Source: Cryptomeria japonica
Taxonomy: Eukaryota > Streptophyta > Pinopsida > Cupressales > Cupressaceae
NCBI RefSeq assembly: GCF_030272615.1
Contig: NC_081413.1
Span: 332,542,302 to 332,606,301 of the forward strand
Reading direction: 5' to 3'
Length of the DNA stretch: 64,000 nucleotides
This document shows positions 43,168 through 55,429 of the stretch, one piece after another. Within the stretch, counting starts at the first letter, position 1. Each line of letters opens with the position of its first letter. The notes under the pieces were generated by a model. That model was not told where the DNA came from. It was given only the letters and a program-made list of their open reading frames with translations, and did not search any database. Made by a program: the position numbers and the translations under genes.

Positions 43168-44700
43168 GTATGAATAGGACCAAGCAAAGTTGATAGGTCA
43201 TTGTTTGAAAAAATGAATGAATCTGTCTTTTTCTTCTTTGCTTAGTGATTTTGCCAAATGGATGTTATGTACAACCTCCCCTTCTGCTATGTTTATTTCT
43301 TATGTTTCCTCTGTAAGTAATGTTGAACTTTCTCTTTCCATAGGAAGATTACCCAAGTCACTTTTGTCATTATGGGTAGTTTGATCCTTATCTTCTGTTG
43401 TAGAAGTACTTTCTTCTCCAAAGTATGTCATTTTATTTAGGTCTATAACAAACCCTGCTTTATGATCACCTTGTGGAAATCCCTCTCTAACTCCTAGAAA
43501 TTTTGAAATTGCTTCGTCATTTTCAAACCAATCCAGCATTGGTTTTCCTTCTTGCCCCCAATCAATCAAGTGTGAATGCACTAGGGGTAAATCATTACTC
43601 CCTTCTTTAGTAGACTCTGATAACACGAAGACTTGATTGTTTGACTGACTTTGTGTATCTTCATCCTGTATAAGCCTTACTTGATTCCTTAATACTACAC
43701 TTTCTAGTGGGCTAGAATCATGGAGTGATAAGAATTCGTAGTCATGAGAGTCTGTCTCACTTTCAATATATGTTTCATCATATGAGCTATAATCACTTAT
43801 TTCTTCTTGTTCCTACCTCTGATTCTGTTGTAGATTGACTGGTCTTCTTTGGACATTAGTTACCCTTCTTAAGCCTAGTATAAGCCTTTGCAATCTTTCT
43901 TCATAGGTTTCATTAGGTTGAGCCTGAGTGGCTTCCCATGGTAGAAGTAGTGACAATAACCATGGGTGGGATTCAAGTGGTGGTGGTAAACTTGCATCTG
44001 TTGCCACATTAGCTTGTACTGTTGTGTCAATAACTGCATCATTTTGTAACTCAGTGGTAGGTTCTTGCAAGAGTTGTCTCATGTCTTCTCCATCTGATTC
44101 TACACTAGGTGATGTAGGTACCTGATTACTTGTTTGAGATGAAGATGGAAGCGCTTGTGTGGACAAATTCCTTTGTGATATGAAATCTGATGGTTTGCTT
44201 GGTCGATTTAGAATATCAAGAGTACGGTGTCTTGCTTTGGTGATACATTGTACATGCTTGTATCCCAAACCTTGATTCCCTCGATTATCATTAGGAACAA
44301 CAGGTTCTAGTCTTCCTTGTTTATGTAACCCAAGGCCTATGGTACCATCATATCCATGGCTTTGGAGTATTTTGAATCCATTGCCATACTAATCTGTGTG
44401 TATTCTGGGTATTTGCATATGATCTTCTTCTCTATATATCCAATGGTTAACATCTTCGTTCAGGGATTCTTCTTGTAAGTCACCCCATCTAATGAAAGAG
44501 CATGAGTTTGTGTATCTGACAATTTATTTTCATTTGTCTCGCTTTTGCATTGCAGTGTGAGGTTCCCCAAAGGACTTAGGAGAAAGAGACAATTGTTTCC
44601 CACTTAAAGTATTTGCAATAGAGTACTCTCCACAACCCATATCTTTTATTTGTAAGGAGGATTTTGTAGGCATTTCCCATTTTGTTTCTGTGATCTTTAA
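43168..44700 (-). pseudogene. Tat-D spacer between protease and reverse transcriptase
   Basis: This is a hydrophilic, Ser/Glu/Gln-rich linker in the same frame as protease and RT, with several stops. It contains IDWGQEGKPMLDWFENDEAISKFLGV, matched in Tat-C, and MGCGEYS near 44640, matched in Tat-B. An RPVNLQQNQR segment and LGLKRVT-like words at about 43860-43815 are unremarkable. There is no enzyme motif. Confidence 0.65.
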
Positions 44701-44730
44701 TGTTTCCAGTTGTGTAGTGAGAGGTGCGGC

Positions 44731-45999
44731 CTAATTGATAGGTACCTGATTATCCATACTATCTTTCAAATAATTGCAATGTTGTAATGGATTTGGATCA
44801 CCCTTTATGGTGATTTCAATACCATTGTATGGGAATTTGACACATTGATGGAATGTGGATGGTATTGCTTGCATGGTTTGGATCCATGGGCGGCCCAATA
44901 ACATGTTATATCCCATCTCTTTGTCCAAGACTTGAAAAGCGACCTCTGTCGTTATTGGTCCTACTTGTATAGGTAATGTTACAATGCCTTTAGATGGATG
45001 TCTGTCATCATCGTAAGCCTTGATATTTATCCTCTTGGAAGAATCAATGTGAAGTTCAGAATACCCTAGTGCTTTGACTAGCTTTAAAGTACAAATGTTG
45101 AGACTAGCTCCCCTATCTATGAGTACTCTTCTGATTCTTCTCTTATGAATGTAAGCTTCCAGATGTAGAGGGTCGTTATGAAGCAGTCTATCACTAGGAA
45201 TATCTTGTTCTGTGAAAGCAATACGTGTGCCTTGTGTCAGATTTCCCACCATAGATTGGAAGGCATTTTCATATATATATATCTATGTTCACTATCAAAT
45301 CTTGAAGTGCTTTGTCCAGTATAGCTCTATGAGTGGGCGAAATTCGCAATAGTTCGAATAATGATATCGGTGCAGGAGTTTTCTTAAGTTGGTCAACAAC
45401 ATTGTAAGTTCCTACGATTGGTGGTTGATTTTGTGGTATTCCTTGTAAAGTTACCTTTGATCTGTGAGTAACTACTGCACAGTCTTTGTCTCTAGGAGTT
45501 ATAGTGATCGTAGCGATTGTATCATTTGTATCATAGGTTGTTTTATCAAGATTTATGTTAAATCCCTCTTCATAGTCTGTATGGGTTTGTTTGACATCCA
45601 TGATATGCTCTATGAGTTCATCTTCAAACCAACCTGAGTGAGATGGTTGATCATGCCCCCAATCTCTGACACAAAGATTTCTATCATCATCATACTTCGG
45701 TGCCTCTAATATCATGCAAATTTGGTTATCATCTATGTGAGTGTTCTGATATTGGTCATCTTGATCAAGTGTTTCTTGTGAATCATTGTTTGCTATATCT
45801 CTTGAGCTAATGGCATGAATAGTGTAGACGTATAAGACCTTTGTGTAGTTAGTTGTATTGTCTTGGGTACCTGATGTGGTAGCTTTCCCCTTGTCATGCT
45901 TAACAAAAGGATCCTTAAAAATCGTATGATTTGTGTTTGCTTAGGTTTTATCGGTATCAATTGTGATGTCCCCTTGGTCTATCATATCTTGGACCAAGT
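44731..45999 (-). pseudogene. Tat-D protease region
   Basis: The retropepsin motif reads VLIDRGASLNICTL: the usual Asp-Gly-Gly is Asp-Arg-Gly, which is likely damaging. It is followed by INIKAYDDDRHPSKG and YNMLLGRPWIQTM. The upstream part (45715-45269) holds the ISLFELLRISPTHRAILDKAL segment, also in Tat-B. Between the two the frame shifts at an (AT)6 run at 45271-45282. From 44731 onward the frame is the same as that of RT, RNase H and integrase. Confidence 0.85.
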
Positions 46000-47830
46000 T
46001 TTTCAATTTGTAGCAACTTGTTGTTTTGTGACCTTTAGTCCTATGATAATCGTAGAAATCATTATCATTCCACTATGTGGGTTTGAAATGACCTGGTTCA
46101 TACACTCTTACCTCAGGTAAAGTGATCATGTTTGTCTATATTAAATTTTTGAGCGCTGACTCAATAGGTTCTCCTAGAGGTGTGTAATTTCTTCTTGGAG
46201 TATTTACCCTGGGGTATCTTGTGTTTGTGTTTTGTGTAGCATTTAAATTCATTGATGTTGTGTTATTCCCTGTATGTGGATTTGTTGACTGACTCATTGC
46301 CAAAGATAAAATGGATTGAGTTTTGTTTATTGTTTTGGCGTCTACAATACCATCATTGGTCACATTTTTGTTTTTCGACCAAAACTTAGATTTGTCATTG
46401 TTGTTGGTATTGCCATACTTAATAAGACCTTGTTCTACTAGTCCCTTCTCATATTTGAGAGCCTTTTCTATGATTTGTTTGAATGTGGTTAAACATTGCA
46501 TTTGTATCAAATATTTAATTTTAGGAATCAAATTTTTTGTGAACATATCCACTTGCTCTATTTCTGGGATAACTGTCTTGCACCTCCTATAGAGAGCCCT
46601 CCATCGTTGTATGAAGGATGCAAATGTTTCATTCTCATATTGTTTAGTGGCACACAAGTCCATCAAAGTAACTGAGGTGTCAATGTTGTGCGAGAAGTTT
46701 GCAATAAATTGTTCAACTAATTCTCCCCACGATGTGATGGTTGGTGGCAAATGTGAAAACCACTCTAAAGTCAGACCTCTCAGACTTTTAGGAAATAGTC
46801 TCATTAGATAAGTATCTTCTAAGGCAACCTCTATGCATGTCGTAAAAAATTCTCTGATATGATCTCTAGGATCACCCTTCCCTTGATATCTATCAAATTT
46901 GGGCATTTCAAAATGTTGTGGGAAAGGCGGCATGTATAATGTGTGATCGAATGGATAAGGACGTAAGTCCTGCATTGTGTAGCTCTTTTTATCATTACCA
47001 GTTTGCATGGTCATCATTTGTTGTTGTAAATTCTATATTTGTTGTGTCAGAATATCTGTTTGTGTCAAAGGTATACCTTGTGTTTGTGTATGTCCCACAA
47101 AAGGATTCATGGTTGCATAACTAGGAGGTTGTTGGAAGGTACCGAGATTATAACCTTGTGTGTTGTGTGCTCCACTAGGTACTATGAAATAGCTGATATG
47201 TGAACCCATGTTTGGTTAAGTTGTACTTGTTGTATTAGCAAGACCTAGATTTGCATTTTGATAACTATATGTGGATCCCATAGAATAGGAAATTGGAGGT
47301 TGGGTTGCACTTGTTGCTTGTGTTTGAATAGGTGCTGAGACACGATATTATCGGTATGCTTTGTGATGGTATACTAGCATTGATCGCCGAAGATGACACA
47401 CTTGTTTGAAAGTTTGCATTTGTGTTGACATTTGTTTGGATAGGTATGTTTTGAGGAAAACTGGAGGTCGTTGCTTGTATTTGTGTCAAGGGTGGTGTTT
47501 GACTTTTATCTTGACCTAAAGTTTTTCCTGGTGGTAAAATCTTTGTGACATCAAAATCCTCAGGTAGTTTTGCCCCATTTTGTATTAACAACAAAAGATA
47601 CTTGTCCCTATCACTATGTATAAGTGCATCTAGGATAAAGAGGACATGTGGGTCTTACTGAGCAGACTCAATTTCTTTGTCAAATGTTGTTGTAATTCAT
47701 TTATGGTGGACATTGTTTGTGTACCTGAGTGTTGACCTGTTGACATGTCCAAATTCCAAGTAGGGTTTACAGATTGTGTGTTGTTCGGGTCCATTATTCC
47801 TTTCGCTTTCTGCGACCTTGTGACCGACAT
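46000..47830 (-). pseudogene. Tat-D gag
   Basis: It starts near MSVTRSQKAKGIMDPNN (47830). After a Gln/Asn/Thr-rich stretch with frameshifts, the 293-residue capsid region (47017-46136) shows RPYPFDHTLYMPPFPQHF, KFDRYQGKGDPRDHI, LEWFSHLPPTITSWGELVE and FIQRWRALYRRCK. The nucleocapsid motif near 46075-46030 reads YDYHRTKGHKTTSC, so the first Cys of the Tat-type CX2HX4HX4C box is Tyr, followed by KLKNLVQDMIDQGDI. It builds the particle shell. Confidence 0.85.
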
Positions 47831-49859
47831 CTAAAATTGCTTATATGAGGGTGGTTCTATGCAAGACGATGACTTAACCCTAGACTGTAGACGTAAATGC
47901 AAGGCTATACTAGACTCTCTATTGAGGATTTTGATTTGAGACCTTTTGAGCATTTCTAGATTTCTCTAATGCAAGTCTTTCCATTTGTTGACGAAGTTGT
48001 TTAGCCTCAATCTCAATTATATGGGAAATCCTAGACTCAATGTTTATCTCGTGTATGACTCCTATATTTCTTGTTCACCATCATTTGGAACTAGATTAGG
48101 TTGCTCAAAAGGGAGCAAATCATCACCTGGGAGACCCATGAAGGCACATGCTATGAACTTATAACTGACAATGGACTTAGACGTATATGAAGTCTAGATG
48201 AAGACATGTAGGACTATGTAACTAATATGGATGATAATGCAAAATACTTAGGATGATAATGAGGACGTAAGTGGGACTATGCAAAAGATGTAGGATGATA
48301 ATGAGGATGTAAGTGGGACTATGCAAAAGACGTAGGACGATAATGAGGACATAAGTGGGACTATGCAAAAGACTGCCTAGGGTCACAAGAATTTAAGGAC
48401 TTTTGAGAATCGATTTCAAAATGGACTTTGTTGTGTGTGGTACAATGTTTTGTAGTTTTTTAAATTTGAGAACAATTGCTGGTAGGTATGTATAGCTGAC
48501 TGACTCAATTTTCATACAATCTCAGAAAATTCGGAGATAGGTGGAATAGGGCCTGAAATAGCCCAAGGGACTGACTCAATACTGGTCTAGCACATCAATA
48601 CATAAAAAAGCATGGAATACAATCTTAGGCTGGATAGTGGACACCATTCAGTGAGGCCCTTGTGAAATACCAAGACAAAATGAACAGATAGAGAGTCTGG
48701 CAGCACTGGATCCACTCCACGGCACACACTTCTCAAGCATGCTAGTCTCTCTTACCTCGAAGATCCGAGGATCTTATAACCAAGGGATTCCTATATCATA
48801 GTGTAAGGTACATGAAGGGTATCTATGGGGTATGATCCGCACTCCCTAAACCACTGAATGTAGGATTTTTGGCAACTAAATTGGTTCTTAGTATTAGGTT
48901 TCAAGGGGTCCCGATCCAATGATGGATTCTCAGAGCAAGCCACTTAAGGCTTTAGTTGAGCTTATCGATCCAGGGAAGGCCCCCACATACGTCGAATTCA
49001 CTCAACACTTGAGCCACCTAACCAATATATTTATATAGTGGCTCAAAAAACCAGCTCGAGAGTACGCTGGGAGAGATGATATCCCCAACGCATCCCAATT
49101 CGAAGTACCTCTATGGGCTAATGAAATCCCCAGTCAAAGATACCCCTCACTACGTAGAATAAAAAAAATTGGATGTCGTTGTCACCTTCCTTCTTTCTCC
49201 CAAGACCCCAAAGGCGGGTGGAAAGTCAGTTAGTGCAACAGTAGGTCCACCCCAGACACAATAAAAAATTCTTTACCTTAAGAAAATGAAAAATGATTTA
49301 ATCTAATGCAGCCTGATTCAAGTTCATTTTATAGCCCAAATTTAGGTGTTAGATACACATGTGCACATCTATTTTAAACACCAAATCCAAGTATGAAGGC
49401 ATACATGTCAATTTTAACCATTTGTTGATTTTAAGCACCAAAAACCAAGTGTGAGATACATGCATGTCAATTTTAGCCCATGTTCATTTTAAGCACCAAC
49501 AACGAAGTGTGAGATTATCCATGCATGTCCATTTTAACCCATGATCATTTTAAGCACCAACAACGAAGTGTGATATTATCCATGCATGTCCATTTTAACT
49601 GTTGTTGATTTTAAGCACTAAAAATGAAGTGTGAGATTATCCATGCATGTCCATTTTAACCCATGTTCATTTTAAGCACCAACAACGAAGTGTGAGATTA
49701 TCCATGCATGTCCATTTTGACTGTTGTTGATTTTAAGCACTAAAAAAGAAGTGTGAAGTGTGCATGCACAAATACTAATCTAATCCTTTATGGAAATCTG
49801 CCACAAGCTGTAAACAGAAGATTAGTAGTAAAACCAAACTAACAGAAAACAAAAACTCA
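47831..49859 (-). repeat. Tat-D leader, gag-proximal part with two tandem arrays
   Basis: No gene is supported. Positions about 48225-48372 hold three to four copies of a ~48-base repeat (GGATGATAATGAGGA.GTAAGTGGGACTATGCAAAAGA). Positions about 49330-49790 hold about eight copies of a 50-62-base repeat with CATGCATGTCCATTTTAACC and TTTTAAGCACCAACAACGAAG. Between them is unique-looking sequence. Confidence 0.75.
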
Positions 49860-50690
49860 AAACTTGACAGAGGCGAATGCATAATTTTACCTGTGCGATT
49901 GTGTGATACTTACAGACCAAATGCGTGAATCTGACAGAGAATGCGTAAATCTAACAGAGCGAATGCGTGACAATATCTGGTTGATTGCGTAGCACTAACA
50001 GGTCAATTGCATGACAGAAGGGAGACAACAACAAAAGTTAAAAACTAAAATTAAAAATTAAAAAAAACTAAACCCGATCAGGAACCTGCAAAACTAATTG
50101 TGAAGCCCTAGCCAAATCCCTCATCATCCATTCAATATTAATTAGATCATATTTAATTGTAGAAGTAAGAACTAGGATATTATATCTATCTAAGGCCAGT
50201 TGTTCTTTCGAATCCTTTATCAATTTTTCTGCCTGGAGAACCTTTTGATAGCGTTTGGCTTCTCTTCTTTGTTGTTTCGTCCTTGCACCTGAAATTCTGA
50301 ACTGTACTTTTCTTTCCATAAACTGTATTAATCAAATCATTAAAAAAAAGCAATTTGATCTCGGATTAACCAAATTTAAGACAGAATTAAATAGAACAGA
50401 TAATAGACGGAAGAAAGAATTAAACAGCAAAGCTTCCTGCGAATGCGTGATCTAGAAAGGGCGATTGCGCGATCTGGACAGGGTGATTGCGTGACCCTAT
50501 CAGAACGAATGTGTGACCCCGAAGGGTCGAATGCATGATGTTGTCTATGTGATTGCGTGACGATGAATGCTTGATTGCATGAGGAAAAAATATTTTCTCA
50601 AAATTCATGCAATCTGCAAAAAAATAAAAAATCCACACAATCTGCAAAAAACACACAGAAAAATAAAGAAGGTTAAATTGTTGTTAATTC
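49860..50690 (-). other. Tat-D leader, LTR-proximal part with TCACGCATTCG array
   Basis: Degenerate words of the form TCACGCATTCG/TCACGCAATC (plus strand CGAATGCGTGA/GATTGCGTGA) lie on the minus (gag-sense) strand in two clusters, about 49870-50010 and 50438-50575, on either side of a small open frame. At least a dozen are visible. The same words, in transcript sense, fill the PMD intron at the other end of the element. Confidence 0.7.
50068..50319 (-). CDS. Small basic, coiled-coil-like ORF in the Tat-D leader
   Basis: This is an 83-codon open frame from ATG at 50319 (MERKVQFRISGARTKQQRRE), Lys/Arg/Gln-rich in its first half and likely helical after that (KVLQAEKLIKDSKEQLALD), ending VLQVPDRV. 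It lies about 370 bases inside the primer site, between the two clusters of TCACGCATTCG words. It could be an upstream ORF or a first exon of a spliced gag transcript, by analogy with the short first exon of the PMD gene; TTTGCAG/GTTCC near its end is a weak donor. I do not recognise the protein, and chance cannot be excluded. Confidence 0.35.
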   Translation of the reverse strand: MERKVQFRISGARTKQQRREAKRYQKVLQAEKLIKDSKEQLALDRYNILVLTSTIKYDLINIEWMMRDLARASQLVLQVPDRV

Positions 50691-50705
50691 ACGTCGGGTT
50701 CACCA
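50691..50705 (-). other. Tat-D primer-binding site
   Basis: On the minus strand TGGTGAACCCGACGT begins with the TGG that pairs with tRNA CCA and lies three bases inside the end of the 5' LTR. I cannot name the tRNA with confidence. Confidence 0.65.
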
Positions 50706-51570
50706 AAATGTATACACATGTTAGAATTCATCTTAAAAACAAGTAATCAATTAGAAGCAAAAGGGAAATCACGAATCCCTTCTAACCAAAGAATCTAACA
50801 AATAAGACAATGAAATAACACAATCAAGCTAATAGGAATTAAAATAATCAAATCAAATCAAAACTCCCTATCCCAAGATTGCATATTGCTTCCATTGCTC
50901 TTCTCCTCTCTGTGGTATGATGGCTCTCAGATATTGCGCTGGTAACCTACAAATGACACAAAGATTCAAAGTTCGTGAATATTGAAAATGGAGATTGGGT
51001 GCTCAATTTATAGAAAATTGGAGAAGATTGATTGAAAGGTGGAACAGATTGATCAAGAGGTGGAACTCAGGTGAGCTCACATGAAAATTGATAGTTGAAC
51101 TGCTGATTGTAGGAGTGAAACTCCGTAGATTGAATAGATTAATTGAGTTAGCTAATTGAGAAAAAGTCGATTGAGGGAATAAAAAGAATAATTGGTGGAA
51201 ATAAAGAAGATGACACAGAGAGCTTAATTTAGAAAAAGCCAACTGAAAGATGGAAATAGAAGTTGAAGAGATAAATGATTTAATTGATTAATTAATTTAG
51301 CATGTGCTTGCATTTAGATTTAGATTTTCAATTTAATCTTTTCTTGAGATTTAATTCAAATAATTGAATTTATTAATTCAATTTAGCATTTGAATATATT
51401 TAGAACTTGACTTTGATTTTCAATTTGGTTTTTGAAATCATGCACATGTTATTGAATTTGGAAGAAATTTAGAAGAATATGAAATTATAATTTGGGGATT
51501 TGGAAATGGAAGAATTAATTAGTTAATTAAATAATTTAAAGAAGTATTTTATTTTATTTTATTTTTTGAT

Positions 51571-53797
51571 AAAAGTGGAGAGTCCACTAAACTTATATTA
51601 ATTCAAAGCAAATTTTACAACAGGTTCAGACATGGCATACTAGCAGGAAAGAACCCACAAGAAAACCTCTGGTTGTGGCCATTTTTTAATTTACAACAGA
51701 CATATATAGCCCTTACAACCAGTATGTTTCGACTAAAAACCCCACCCTCCTATCACTACCTATTATTACAAAATGATTGATCTGACAATTTTAAACAAAA
51801 TAACTCCAACCGAAGAAGAGATAGGAATGAAGAGATAGCTACATGAGAGAGAGTTCACATTCAGGACCACTACAAACCATTTCGAACAAAATAAAGCTAA
51901 GCTTCCTGCCACCCTGCAAAAAAACCAAAAAACCACCAGCTACAGCACGGACAATATGTTAGATATCCAAGAACTAGGAACTAGTGCTCTCTTCCAGTGG
52001 CAGCTAAGAAGAGAACTGAGGTGCAACCACCCTTAAAGGGAAGGCCACACAAGCCAGAGCAGAACACAAAAAGCCCAACGAGATCAGTGAATGCAGAGCC
52101 TGAAAAACAACCCATGCTTTATCCACAAAATTGTCAGGAGCCAAATATAACAAAAATTCCATAGAGGCTCTAGTAGTCTCCAAGGAGTCACATATCAATC
52201 CCATTCGTAACTGATGAAGCAAATGACCAGACCAGCCATTAGCCAAAATCTCATGGTGAGGAAGAAAACCCCCGTAAGGAAAAGAGCCCATATCAAACTG
52301 ATAACTATCCAATGCAGCAGAGACCAATTCCCAATTACAAACTGTCGGAAAGACAAACAAGGATACCAAGAGGCGAACCAAATCCAAATCAAGTAGAACA
52401 TCATAACAAATAGTAATAAAACGAGAGAGAAGCTCATCATAAGAAATTTGACAAGCAACCTATAACCACCTACATCCCAAAAGTCTGCGAAGCTCAAAAT
52501 CCACTACGGGAGTAAATAAATTGAAAACCTTACCAAGTTTAATAGAATTATCCTCACTTGCATCACCATCCCCCAATGACCGAGCTTCTAGAACCACTCT
52601 ATATACTCCACCTAAAAAAGAGGACAACATTTGCAGGAGGAAGGGCACCAACAATCAAATAGAAAAAACACAAAAAATTGTTGTTTGACATTGACAGAAG
52701 TGAAAAGTATTTAAAGGAACGGAATTGCCTGAATATCCCACAAAGGTACTAAAACAACCACTAAAATTGCACTTGTATCAATTCGCACGCATTTAAAAAT
52801 CTTCCATTAAAAATCATAAGTGACTCTCCCACAAGTGGGATACTAACACGCAAAAATAAAAACTAACCATACTCCAAACTGAGAGACCCAGAGAAGCACA
52901 AGGCGGCCAGCAAGTAGATATTAATCATCAAATAATAAAACCTTACAAACGTACCGGTGGCTAGAGGAGATGAAGCATGCAGAAAAGAATGTGGGCCTAA
53001 AGGATCATGATTACACAAATGACACATGCCACAGCCATAACCCGAAATAAATGAGGATAATATTGACAAGACATAAAAACACATAAGAATCGAAAAATAA
53101 TATCAAAGGAAATCTGTCTCCAAACTTAGATAGAAGCTTATGAAAAAATTTTAGAGAAAATTCCCATACATTTACCAAATAAACCATTTAAGTCTAAGAG
53201 GCCAAGATGAAGATCCCAAACTGCAGCTTTAACTCAATGTGCACTAAATGTGACGATATTCAAAAGTGAGCAAGAAAAACCAAAACTAAAACCTCATAAA
53301 GGAAATACAATTTTTTTTACCCCCATATGTATACCAAACGGGAAAAGAGTACACCATATTTAAAAAACAAGCTGATAAATAATGACAACCAAGCCTAAAT
53401 CTCCAATTCTTAAGTAGTACACACATTGCCATCTAACTCGAATACTGAGATGTATAACTACTCCAAATGCAGATAGATATAAGGCCTTCTATCAACACAT
53501 GAAGCAGTGATACAAACTGTATTGAGAAGAAGAAAATATGAATACTTCAGTAAGAAATGAAGAAAAAGAACCAAAGATTTTGACATATAGTGCAACTTTA
53601 GAAACAAATAATCCCTCTGATCATCTCGAAATATATGTATTAACGTCAAACCCAATTGCAGAAGTATAAATAACTCCATATGCGGATAGGAATAAAACTA
53701 CTCCTATTGCCACATGACGACCAAATACATACTGAACTGAGAAGAGGATAATACATATATATCAACAAGAATGGAGTAATACCCCAAAATAGATAAC
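51571..53797 (-). other. LINE-G 3' non-coding region
   Basis: The sequence runs from the stop of the RNase H ORF (53798) to the poly(A) tail. Open frames such as 52387-52004 and 52654-52460 show no motif I recognise. The length is large for a LINE 3' untranslated region, so carried-along host sequence is possible, but I have no evidence for it. Confidence 0.55.
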
Positions 53798-55429
53798 TTA
53801 AACTGAGGGGTGAGGCATATACCCGAGGAGGAATTCTTGAGGAATGTCACCCACTACTATATTCTTATGAATAGCAACTGAGTCAATAGCCAAATTAGCC
53901 AAGAAATCTGCCACTTTGTTTAACTCATGAAAGCAATGGGATAATACAAAAGTATCAAAAAAGGATAACTTCTCTAGAATATGATCAATTAAGTACTTCA
54001 AATGCCAACAATTACTTCTACAGTTCAGCACACTTTGAATAACTACCATTGAATCCCCCTGAATAGAAAGGTGTTTGATCCCAAGAGAGATAGCCAAGTC
54101 AACCCCAAGTGACAAATCTTGACATTCAGCGAAATTGTTTGATTGAGACCCAAGGGAATGGCATTGAGCAGCAATTAGGACAACATTATGATAAAAAATG
54201 GCCATACCAGCCCCAGCCAAACCTAGATTCCCCCTAGAAGCACCATCAAAATGAAGTTTGAAATGACCTGGAGGAGGAGGAGCCCATTTTGCCATGCTCC
54301 TCTTTGATTTAAGAACCAAACTCTTTGCAACAGACCCATGAGAGGGGATAGAAGCCAAAAGTTTCCAAGTCCTAGTGATCATGCCATCCCAATGGGAAAA
54401 AGATGTCAGATTATCTAAATTTTTATGAATGTAAGACAAGGCCACCTCCGAGATAGAGGCCTCTATCTTGACTAAGATATCAGAGAGCGAAGAGGATGTC
54501 TTTTTAAAGATCCTATTATTTCTCTCTAACCAAATGTTCCAAATAATAATCGAAGGGGCTATGATCCAAAGACAGGAATAAAAGGAAGAGAAAAACAAAA
54601 GAGGCCAAGCTCTAAAGTGAGAGAGAAGATCCCCACAAGTGGCAAAAGACAAGCCTAGCTTCTAAAAAATCCAATTCCAACATCCTAAAGCAAAATCACA
54701 ATGGAGGAAAAGGTGAGAAGACGATTCCAATTTCTGTTTACACAACACACAAGGGAAAACAATCAATAAGCCCATTCTATCCAGTCTCATGCTGGTGAGA
54801 ACCCTATCTTCAACCGCAAGCCAAGCAAAAGCTCTGGCCTTCGACAGGCATGCAGGATGCCAGAATAATTTATAAGGCCAAGAGGGGAGGACCATAGCCG
54901 ACATAAGAGAATTGTAACCATCTTTCACTGTGTATTTTCTAGAAGAATTCTTAGTCCAAATGAGCTCATCATCCTTCTTAGACAAGATGATGGTTCTATC
55001 TCTAAGGATCGAAGAAAAATCTGCCTTCAAACAAGGGCTAACAAGAAGGAATTCAATCGATTTCCATTTAGCCAGCACCAAATTTCCACATTGAATTACA
55101 TTAAAGTAGTCTAATAGAAAAACCCCCCATTTATCAAGGAGTATTGCTTTCAAGGGAGACCAATCCCTAATAGAATCCATAGGACAATAACCATTCCAAG
55201 CATCATCCCAAAATCTGACTTTAGAACCATTGTGCACGACCCAAGAAAGATACGGTAGCAGGACATCTCTACATTTACCCATGAAGTTCCAAATAGCTGA
55301 CCCCTTAGGCAAAGTTATGGCCCTGAAAACAAACTCCCTAGAGCCATTAGACAGATACTTAGTGAACATGATTCTATCCCAAATGGAAAGCGGATTTTCA
55401 AAAATCAAAAAACAAGGGGGCATCCACAA
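53798..55429 (-). pseudogene. LINE-G ORF2 C-terminus: zf-RVT and RNase H domains
   Basis: The zf-RVT part (55429-54662) has GSKVRFWDDAWNG, WTKNSSRKYTVKDGYN, FWHPACLSKARAFAWLA and CVLCKQKLESSSHLFLHCDFA. After one stop the RNase H part (54652-53798) shows HFKLHFDGASRGNLGLAGAG, NFAECQDLSLGV, IQGDSMVVI and HELNKVADFLANLA, the plant RVT_3 pattern with its acidic residues. Both are in one frame. No RT domain precedes them. Confidence 0.9.

Noticed and set aside
52004-52654. Frames in the LINE-G 3' region with hydrophobic stretches
   Set aside because: They overlap in several frames with no recognisable motif; most likely chance in non-coding sequence.
53798-54300. Host RNase H gene
   Set aside because: It follows a zf-RVT domain in the same frame, so it is the C-terminus of a plant LINE ORF2.
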